42,967 bases of DNA, taken from the NCBI GenBank assembly GCA_900552855.1, contig USBG01000002.1, positions 1 through 42,967 on the forward strand, given 5' to 3'. This document shows, piece after piece, positions 37,864 to 42,967 of the stretch. This DNA comes from an uncultured Phascolarctobacterium sp. Lineage in GTDB: Bacteria; Bacillota; Negativicutes; Acidaminococcales; Acidaminococcaceae. The first letter of the stretch is position 1. Each line of letters opens with the position of its first letter. The notes beneath the pieces were generated by a model. The model ran no database searches, was not told the DNA's origin, and saw nothing but the letters and a program-made list of their open reading frames with translations. The position numbers and the translations under genes are program-made.

Positions 37864-39174
37864 ATGAGGAGAATTGCTTTTTATACATTGGGCTGTAAGG
37901 TTAATCAGGCAGATACTGCCAGCATGGAGGCTATTTTTAAGTCTGCAGGCTACAAGGTAGTTGGCTTCAATGAGGATGCTGATGTTTACCTTGTTAACAC
38001 CTGTGTTGTTACTAATACAGGCCAACGTAAATCACGTCAGATTATCAACCGTGCAGTACGTCATAATCCTATGGCACTGACCGTTGTAACTGGCTGTTAT
38101 CCCCAAACTGCTCCAGATGAAGTACGTGCTATTGATGGTGTTGATGTTATAATTGGCAACCAGGAGCGCGCACGTATTGTGGAGCTGGTAGAGCAGGCGT
38201 TGACTAGCAAGCGTGATGATATTCTTGACAATGTACAAAAAATGACCGTTGATACTCGCTTTGAGGAGCTGGGGGTAGGTACAGAGACCAATAAAACCCG
38301 TGCTTTCCTGAAAATTCAGGAGGGCTGTAACCAGTATTGCACCTATTGCATTATTCCCTTTGCTCGTGGTCCGCTGCGTAGTCGTAGCTTAGAGAGTATT
38401 AAAGAAGAAATAACTAAGCTGGTTGCAGCAGGCTATAAGGAGGTTGTCCTTATCGGTATTCATCTTGGCTGCTATGGCAAGGAGCTGGCTAAGGACGGCG
38501 TTAAGCTGAGCCTTTATGATGCTGTAGAAGCAGCGCTAAGCGTGCCCGGTGTTGAGCGCTTGCGTTTGGGCTCCTTGGAATCTATTGAGGTGGAAACAAG
38601 GCTGATGGAGCTTATGGCAAAGGAGCCTAGATTGTGCCATCATCTGCATTTGCCGCTGCAAAGTGGCTGTGACAAGGTGCTTAAGGCTATGCACCGCCCC
38701 TATGATACTGCACGCTTTGCAGAGCTTTTAAAGGAAATACGTTCCTATGTACCGGATGTGGCTATTACAACTGATATAATTGTTGGCTTTCCTGGAGAAA
38801 CAGAAGAGGACTTTGAAGAAACATTGGCCTTTGCTCGCAGCTGTGGTTTTGCTAAGATGCATATTTTCCCCTATTCCAAGAGAAAAGGAACTCCTGCAGA
38901 AAAAATGCCTAATCAGGTAGAGGAGCAGGTAAAGCAGGAGCGTGCAGCACGTTTGTCCGAGCTGGATAAGGAAATGCAGCACGAGGCTATGACCTATTGG
39001 ATTGGTAAGGACGTAACCGTGCAATTTGAGCAGCCTGTAGATGACAATCATGTAGAAGGCCTTTGTGGAGCTTACATGCGTGTTGTAGTAGAAGGCGGAC
39101 AAGAGCTGTGCGACCAAATCCGCACTGTACACATTGTTGGTGTTGAGGACGATTATTTAGTAGGTAAGCTTTAA
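37864..39174 (+). CDS. mtaB: tRNA t6A37 C2-methylthiotransferase MtaB
   Basis: A 436-aa radical SAM methylthiotransferase, starting at ATG 37864 behind TTTAGGAG. The N-terminal UPF0004 domain has TLGCKVNQAD, VNTCVVTNTGQRKSRQII and VTGCYPQTAPDEV with its three cluster cysteines. The radical SAM core has the CxxxCxxC motif in EGCNQYCTYCIIPFARG, and the C-terminal TRAM domain (about 370-436) is present. It makes ms2t6A at tRNA position 37. In the prmA-rsmE-mtaB run with gaps of 11 and 32 bases. Confidence 0.96.
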   Translation: MRRIAFYTLGCKVNQADTASMEAIFKSAGYKVVGFNEDADVYLVNTCVVTNTGQRKSRQIINRAVRHNPMALTVVTGCYPQTAPDEVRAIDGVDVIIGNQERARIVELVEQALTSKRDDILDNVQKMTVDTRFEELGVGTETNKTRAFLKIQEGCNQYCTYCIIPFARGPLRSRSLESIKEEITKLVAAGYKEVVLIGIHLGCYGKELAKDGVKLSLYDAVEAALSVPGVERLRLGSLESIEVETRLMELMAKEPRLCHHLHLPLQSGCDKVLKAMHRPYDTARFAELLKEIRSYVPDVAITTDIIVGFPGETEEDFEETLAFARSCGFAKMHIFPYSKRKGTPAEKMPNQVEEQVKQERAARLSELDKEMQHEAMTYWIGKDVTVQFEQPVDDNHVEGLCGAYMRVVVEGGQELCDQIRTVHIVGVEDDYLVGKL

Positions 39175-39293
39175 TCCTATAATTTGATATTTTCTAAAAT
39201 TAAAATTTGTTTTGCTTGTGATTATAGGCAGGAATATTTTAAGTTTTAGCGAATAATATAAAGATAATGCATTGACGAGAGGAGGGAAAAGAC

Positions 39294-39632
39294 ATGGCTG
39301 AGGATTGCATTTTTTGCAAAATTATTAAAGGCGACATTCCTTCTAACAAGGTATATGAAGACGATAAAATGGTAGCAATTTATGACGTTGCTCCTGCAGC
39401 TCCTGTACATGTACTGCTGCTGCCCAAGGAACATACTGATAATGTTACTACTGCTGATCCCGAATTGGTTGCATACATGATGGGAAAGGTAAAAATGATT
39501 GCTGAAAAAACAGGTATTATGGAGAAGGGTTTCCGCGTAGTTATCAATACTGGTGACGATGGTGGACAAACCGTAAAACATCTTCATATTCATGTAATTG
39601 GCGGCAAAGCTTTGGGTTGGCCTCCTTGTTAA
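39294..39632 (+). CDS. Histidine triad (HIT) family protein
   Basis: A 112-aa HIT protein of usual length, starting at ATG 39294 after AGGAGGG. The N-terminal CIFCKIIKGDIPSNKVYEDD is classical, as is the catalytic HxHxHxx (VKHLHIHVIGG). The C-terminal WPP motif is present. The family hydrolyses purine nucleoside phosphoramidates and related adducts. It is a cytosolic Hint-type enzyme. The consensus promoter of rpsU starts four bases after its stop. Confidence 0.95.
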   Translation: MAEDCIFCKIIKGDIPSNKVYEDDKMVAIYDVAPAAPVHVLLLPKEHTDNVTTADPELVAYMMGKVKMIAEKTGIMEKGFRVVINTGDDGGQTVKHLHIHVIGGKALGWPPC

Positions 39633-39635
39633 TCC

Positions 39636-39664
39636 TTGACATTGGTTGAACTTTCTTGTATAAT
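39636..39664 (+). promoter_or_regulatory. Consensus promoter of rpsU-yqeY
   Basis: TTGACA (39636-39641), 17 bases, TATAAT (39659-39664): a perfect consensus promoter. The leader before rpsU is about 80 bases. Confidence 0.9.
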
Positions 39665-39750
39665 ATCTTAGTAAGTGTTTTTAGGTGCATTCATCTAGGA
39701 ACGTAAATTGCATATACACTTCCCTAAGTGTGTGGAGGGAGGGAGATCAG

Positions 39751-39927
39751 ATGGCAGAAATTAAAATTGGCAAGAACGAAACTTTAGACAGCGCACTGCG
39801 CAGATTCAAAAGAGCAACCCAAAAAGCAGGTATTCTTTCTGAGGTTAGAAAACGCGAGCACTATGAAAAACCTAGCGTTGCCCGTAAGAAAAAATCCGAA
39901 GCAGCCAGAAAACGTAAAACCAGATAA
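39751..39927 (+). CDS. rpsU: 30S ribosomal protein S21
   Basis: A 58-aa protein. ATG 39751 follows GGAGGGAGG; the frame is open further upstream without a supported start. It has the S21 sequence pattern: IKIGKNETLDSALRRFKRAT, SEVRKREHYEKPSV and the basic tail ARKRKTR. Small subunit protein that acts in translation initiation. It has a perfect consensus promoter and is followed 15 bases later by the yqeY-like gene. Confidence 0.97.
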   Translation: MAEIKIGKNETLDSALRRFKRATQKAGILSEVRKREHYEKPSVARKKKSEAARKRKTR

Positions 39928-39942
39928 TTGGAGGCGGGCTGT

Positions 39943-40392
39943 ATGTCTATAAAAGACCAATTGACTGCAGATATGAAGCAGGCTATGAAGGATAGAGAAG
40001 CAGGTAAAATGCGTCTCGCTGTTATCCGCATGGTACGTGCTAATATTAAAAACGTAGAAATCAATGACAAGCGCGAACTGAACGATGATGAAGTTTTAGC
40101 TGTATTGATGAAAGAGGTCAAAATGCGTCAGGACTCTCTCGAGGAATTCGAGAAAGCTGGCCGTGACGAATTGGTTGCCCAAGCTAAGGAAGAGATTGAA
40201 ATTCTTAAGAAATATCTTCCGGAGGCGCTCAGTGATGACGAGCTTAAAGCTATCGTGGCTGAAGTAATTGCTGAGGTTGGCGCTACTACCATGAAGGACA
40301 TGGGTAAAGTAATGCCTGCTGTTATGGCAAAAACCAAAGGCCGTGCTGATGGTAAGCGTATTAACGCCATCGTTCGAGATCTACTTAAATGA
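39943..40392 (+). CDS. yqeY: GatB/YqeY domain protein
   Basis: A 149-aa protein; ATG 39943 is eight bases after GGAGG, and the frame extends five codons upstream. It has the YqeY pattern: MSIKDQLTADMKQAMKDREA, LAVIRMVRANIKN, ELNDDEVLAVLMKEVKMRQD, ILKKYLPEALSDDELKAIV and MGKVMPAVMAKTKGRADGKR. The domain is related to the tRNA-binding C-terminal part of GatB, but the function of the free form is not well known. It is cotranscribed with rpsU, as in many Firmicutes. Confidence 0.95.
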   Translation: MSIKDQLTADMKQAMKDREAGKMRLAVIRMVRANIKNVEINDKRELNDDEVLAVLMKEVKMRQDSLEEFEKAGRDELVAQAKEEIEILKKYLPEALSDDELKAIVAEVIAEVGATTMKDMGKVMPAVMAKTKGRADGKRINAIVRDLLK

Positions 40393-40400
40393 CAAAAATG

Positions 40401-40440
40401 ATAACCGTGCTAGAGATTTCTAGCGCGGTTATTTTATTTT
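40401..40440 (+). terminator. Terminator of rpsU-yqeY
   Basis: ATAACCGTGCTAGA (40401-40414) pairs with CTAGCGCGGTTAT (40420-40432) with one mismatch, followed by TTTATTTTT. Confidence 0.85.
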
Positions 40441-40492
40441 TACTTTGTATTTGTTATAATTGTATTATAGATTTTGGCAAAGGAGGTGTACT

Positions 40493-40966
40493 ATGCCGTT
40501 AGAGTTGTATCTGCTTGTAGCAGGAATTATACTTATGGCAATGGAGCTTTCAGCTCCTGGTATCGGCATTTTTGGTGTCGCGGGCTTAGCGTGTCTTACA
40601 GGCAGTGGTTACTATCTAGTAGGCGGAGGTATGCCTGCGCTGCTAATGATTGCTGGTCTTTACCTGATTTTGATTATCGTGTTAGCGGCGTTGTTTTTCT
40701 ACTTGCCCAAGGAAAGCAAGTGGAATCCATTTGTTTTGTGGGATAAGCAGCGCAACAGCGAGGGCTATACTGGTGGTCAGAACATGGCTGAGCTTTTGGG
40801 AAAGGAGGGTACAGCCCTCACAGTCCTAAGACCTGCGGGAACTGTGCTTGTGGATGGCAAAAGACTTGACGTTATTAGTCTGGGAGAATATGTTTCTAAG
40901 GGTGCTGCAGTGCGTATAGTAAAGGTAGAAGGCAGCAAAATTTTTGTAGATGTATGTAAGGAGTGA
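40493..40966 (+). CDS. NfeD-like membrane protein
   Basis: A 157-aa protein; ATG 40493 follows AAAGGAGG. Three hydrophobic segments lie in the first 85 residues (LYLLVAGIILMAMELSAPGI, GIFGVAGLACLTGSGYYLV, LLMIAGLYLILIIVLAALFF). The C-terminal soluble part is an OB-like domain (LLGKEGTALTVLRPAGTVLV, DGKRLDVISLGEYVSKGAAV), the NfeD1b type. It is five bases from floA; NfeD-floA pairs are conserved and help assemble flotillin-based membrane domains. Confidence 0.92.
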   Translation: MPLELYLLVAGIILMAMELSAPGIGIFGVAGLACLTGSGYYLVGGGMPALLMIAGLYLILIIVLAALFFYLPKESKWNPFVLWDKQRNSEGYTGGQNMAELLGKEGTALTVLRPAGTVLVDGKRLDVISLGEYVSKGAAVRIVKVEGSKIFVDVCKE

Positions 40967-40971
40967 AGTGA

Positions 40972-41979
40972 ATGGACGCTTTATTTGGATTAGTTTTCGG
41001 CAGTGGCTTTAGCTTTATTTTAGCTGTAATTTTTATTGCCGTATTTTTCAATTTTGTGCCTATTGGATTGTGGATTTCTGCAATTGCAGCAGGTGTAAAT
41101 GTAGGTATTTTTAATTTGATTGGTATGCGCCTTCGTCGTGTACCTGCTTCCCAAATAGTTTTGCCCTTGATTAAGGCTAATAAGGCTGGCTTGGATTTAG
41201 AGGTTAATCAATTAGAGGCACACTATCTGGCAGGCGGCAATGTGGATCGTGTTATTGATGCTCTTATTGCTGCACATCGTGCGCAGATTGACCTGAGCTT
41301 TGAACGTGGCTGCGCTATTGATTTGGCTGGTCGTAACGTTTTAGAGTCTGTTCAAATGAGTGTTAATCCTGAGGTAATTGAAACCCCTGTAGTTTCTGCA
41401 GTTGCTAAGGATGGTATTGAGCTGAAGGTTAAGGCTCGTGTAACTGTACGTGCAAACATTGACCGTTTGGTTGGCGGTGCTGGCGAAGCAACTATTATTG
41501 CTCGTGTTGGAGAGGGTATTGTAACTAATGTAGGTTCTTCCTTAGATCACAGCAAGGTATTAGAAAACCCTGATTATATTTCTAAAACTGTTCTGGATAA
41601 GGGATTGGACGCAGGCACTGCTTTTGAGATTCTGTCCATTGATATTGCTGACGTTGATGTAGGACGTAATATTGGTGCTGCTTTGATGACTGATCAGGCA
41701 GAGGCTGAAAAACGCATTGCTCAGGCTAAGGCTGAGGAACGTCGTGCTATGGCGGTTGCTAAGGAACAGGAAATGAAGGCATATACTCAGGAAATGCAGG
41801 CTAAGGTAGTTGAAGCACAGGCTAAGGTTCCTGTAGCGATGGCTGAAGCTTTGGCTAATGGTCGTCTTGGTGTAATGGATTACTATCGTCTGAATAATAT
41901 TCAGGCTGATACTCAAATGCGCCAAACCATAGCTGATGTAGCTCCTGAAGGAGAGGAAAATCCTGTTAGCGGCAAATAA
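40972..41979 (+). CDS. floA: Flotillin-like protein FloA
   Basis: A 335-aa protein of usual FloA length, starting at ATG 40972 after AAGGAGTG. An N-terminal hydrophobic region (GFSFILAVIFIAVFFNFVPI) is followed by the SPFH domain (VNPEVIETPVVSAVAKDGIE, VTVRANIDRLVGGAGEATII) and a long alanine/glutamate-rich coiled coil (about 235-295, AEAEKRIAQAKAEERRAMAV). It forms functional membrane microdomains. Acts with the NfeD protein directly upstream. Confidence 0.96.
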   Translation: MDALFGLVFGSGFSFILAVIFIAVFFNFVPIGLWISAIAAGVNVGIFNLIGMRLRRVPASQIVLPLIKANKAGLDLEVNQLEAHYLAGGNVDRVIDALIAAHRAQIDLSFERGCAIDLAGRNVLESVQMSVNPEVIETPVVSAVAKDGIELKVKARVTVRANIDRLVGGAGEATIIARVGEGIVTNVGSSLDHSKVLENPDYISKTVLDKGLDAGTAFEILSIDIADVDVGRNIGAALMTDQAEAEKRIAQAKAEERRAMAVAKEQEMKAYTQEMQAKVVEAQAKVPVAMAEALANGRLGVMDYYRLNNIQADTQMRQTIADVAPEGEENPVSGK

Positions 41980-41993
41980 GCGAGGTTATTCCT

Positions 41994-42749
41994 ATGCTGT
42001 TTGATATTTTAGATAAGATAATTCCCGTAGTAATTATCTTTATGATATTTAGAGGAATATTGACTACAATTTTTGGAAAGAAAAGGCGCAGGCAAGAGCC
42101 TACGGAGGAATATCCGCAGGAGTCCGCTGATTACGATTACGATTATGATTGTGAGGATGAGGTGGAGTATGAGCCTAATCCGACTAGGAAGCCTACGCCG
42201 GCAGAGATGTTTGAGCAGAAGATGCGAGACAAAGAGGCTTCTAGCAATCAGAAGAAACACAATGGTATTGGCGGTCCTATAGTCCATGATGGCACTAGTA
42301 TTTTGCGAGATGCTGCTGTAGAGAAGGATGGCTCTGGTATTTTATATGATGGTGGTACTGAGTCTGACGGCAGCACTGTTCTTAAGGATAGTTCAATGGA
42401 AAAGGATGGCTCTACCATTCGTTATGGTAATGATGTTCTGCGTGATGCTGCTCGTGAAAAAGATGGTAGTATCATTTTTGGTGATAAGGTAATAGTACCA
42501 GATTATAAGCCTGTTCATGGTGATGATTGCCATATAGAACACGAAAAAGGTCGTGTATATCGTGAGCCAATTGGTAAATATGGCGATATTGGCAGTGTAT
42601 CCTTGAGCAGAAGCTCTGCACCGCTTCAGGTTGAGGGTGCACAAAAGAAGCGTAAACGCTTTAAACATGCCTCCTTGGTAAATGGTGTTATCATGGAGGA
42701 AATCCTGGGCAAGCCTAGGGCATTAAAGCCCTACGGAGAGGGGGATTAA
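41994..42749 (+). CDS. Membrane-anchored protein with DGS repeats
   Basis: A 251-aa protein starting at ATG 41994; GAGG is upstream. Residues 1-30 form a hydrophobic N-terminal anchor (IIPVVIIFMIFRGILTTIFG), then a basic-acidic linker. Residues about 100-165 carry about five units of a 12-13-residue pattern: HDGTSILRDAA, KDGSGILYDGG, SDGSTVLKDSS, KDGSTIRYGND, KDGSIIFGDK. The tail is basic. No family is recognised. It lies 14 bases after floA and six bases before the PPK2 gene, so it shares their transcript; it may link to FloA membrane domains, which is inference. Confidence 0.7.
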   Translation: MLFDILDKIIPVVIIFMIFRGILTTIFGKKRRRQEPTEEYPQESADYDYDYDCEDEVEYEPNPTRKPTPAEMFEQKMRDKEASSNQKKHNGIGGPIVHDGTSILRDAAVEKDGSGILYDGGTESDGSTVLKDSSMEKDGSTIRYGNDVLRDAAREKDGSIIFGDKVIVPDYKPVHGDDCHIEHEKGRVYREPIGKYGDIGSVSLSRSSAPLQVEGAQKKRKRFKHASLVNGVIMEEILGKPRALKPYGEGD

Positions 42750-42755
42750 TCAAAG

Positions 42756-42967
42756 ATGTTAGAAAATCTGGATATGAGCAAAAAGGTATCTAAGAGTGAT
42801 TTTAATGAGACAATGGATGGACTTGAGCAGCGTCTTGGTCTAATTCAGCGCAAAGCTCGTGATGCTAAAAAGCCTATTATCATCGTGTTTGAGGGTTGGT
42901 GTGGCGCAAGGCGCAGTACCATCATTAATAAGATGATGCAGTGCATGGATGCTCGTGGATTTAATGT
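42756..42967 (+). CDS. PPK2-type polyphosphate kinase, 5' part
   Basis: The gene runs off the window after 70 codons. ATG 42756 follows GAGAGGGGG. The segment PIIIVFEGWCGARRSTIINK then CMDARGFN aligns with the PPK2/Pap P-loop pattern FEGW(D/G)AAGKGxxI...LDPRGF. The helical start (GLEQRLGLIQRKARDAKK) also fits. The invariant Walker lysine lies at an Arg in this copy (GARRST). In two-domain Pap proteins one P-loop is often degenerate, and this would be the N-terminal one. It would use polyphosphate to phosphorylate nucleotides. The C-terminal part is outside the window. Confidence 0.8.
   Translation, partial: MLENLDMSKKVSKSDFNETMDGLEQRLGLIQRKARDAKKPIIIVFEGWCGARRSTIINKMMQCMDARGFN

Overview
The window reads as chromosomal DNA of a diderm Firmicute of the class Negativicutes. 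The composition is low to moderate GC, promoters are of the TTGACA/TATAAT type, pheST has a T-box leader, and core genes (typA, sepF, floA/nfeD, yqeY, rpsU, rsmE, mtaB) are Firmicutes-like. Exported CsgG-, LPP20- and FlgT-like proteins imply an outer membrane. A Phascolarctobacterium/Acidaminococcus-like genus is my inference; it cannot be proved from this window alone. The gene set suggests an amino-acid and peptide user: AGCS, NSS and AbgT transporters, peptidase T, an M20 amidohydrolase, threonine ammonia-lyase and a glutamate-synthase-like FMN protein. No rRNA, tRNA, CRISPR array, prophage or intact insertion sequence was recognised.

Layout. 1-4.3 kb: four-gene operon of exported proteins (LPP20-like, helical-repeat, CsgG-like, FlgT-like) closed by a strong terminator. 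4.4-6.1 kb: AGCS-family symporter. 6.2-10.1 kb: T-box leader, pheS and pheT with terminator. 10.1-10.4 kb: repeat region with a 128-bp MITE-like element. 10.4-11.8 kb (minus): NSS symporter. 12.0-13.6 kb: rubredoxin/GltS-like FMN protein. 13.6-17.2 kb (minus): SIMPL-domain protein, then a regulatory pair (PAS/GAF-like sensor and degenerate OmpR-type regulator) and a 100-aa hypothetical protein. 17.3-18.9 kb: zinc ribbon and M20 amidohydrolase. 19.0-20.1 kb: exported protein with an internal duplication and a structured downstream region. 20.3-20.8 kb (minus): low-molecular-weight phosphatase. 21.0-23.1 kb: unknown small and membrane proteins. 23.2-25.2 kb: lone NuoE-like ferredoxin and a CorC/HlyC-type protein. 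25.3-27.8 kb: typA and sepF. 27.8-29.1 kb: cobalamin riboswitch and a TIM-barrel protein. 29.2-33.3 kb: SH3-domain exported protein, AbgT transporter, pepT. 33.4-34.8 kb (minus): ilvA. 34.9-36.0 kb: structured leader, Rpn/PD-(D/E)XK nuclease, decayed gene relic. 36.1-42.97 kb: prmA-rsmE-mtaB, HIT, rpsU-yqeY, nfeD-floA, a repeat protein and the 5' end of a PPK2-type gene.

The most interesting unexplained items are: the non-flagellar CsgG/FlgT/LPP20 operon; the regulator whose receiver has lost all phosphorylation residues and is translationally coupled to a sensor without kinase domains; the cobalamin riboswitch driving an unassigned TIM-barrel protein; the promoter-terminator RNA plus 16-bp palindrome in front of the Rpn nuclease, with a relic copy behind it; and a shared AGACAA/TTGTCT palindrome at the promoters of two unrelated transporters whose spacing differs by exactly ten bases. 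All functions are assigned by reading motifs by eye, with no database search.
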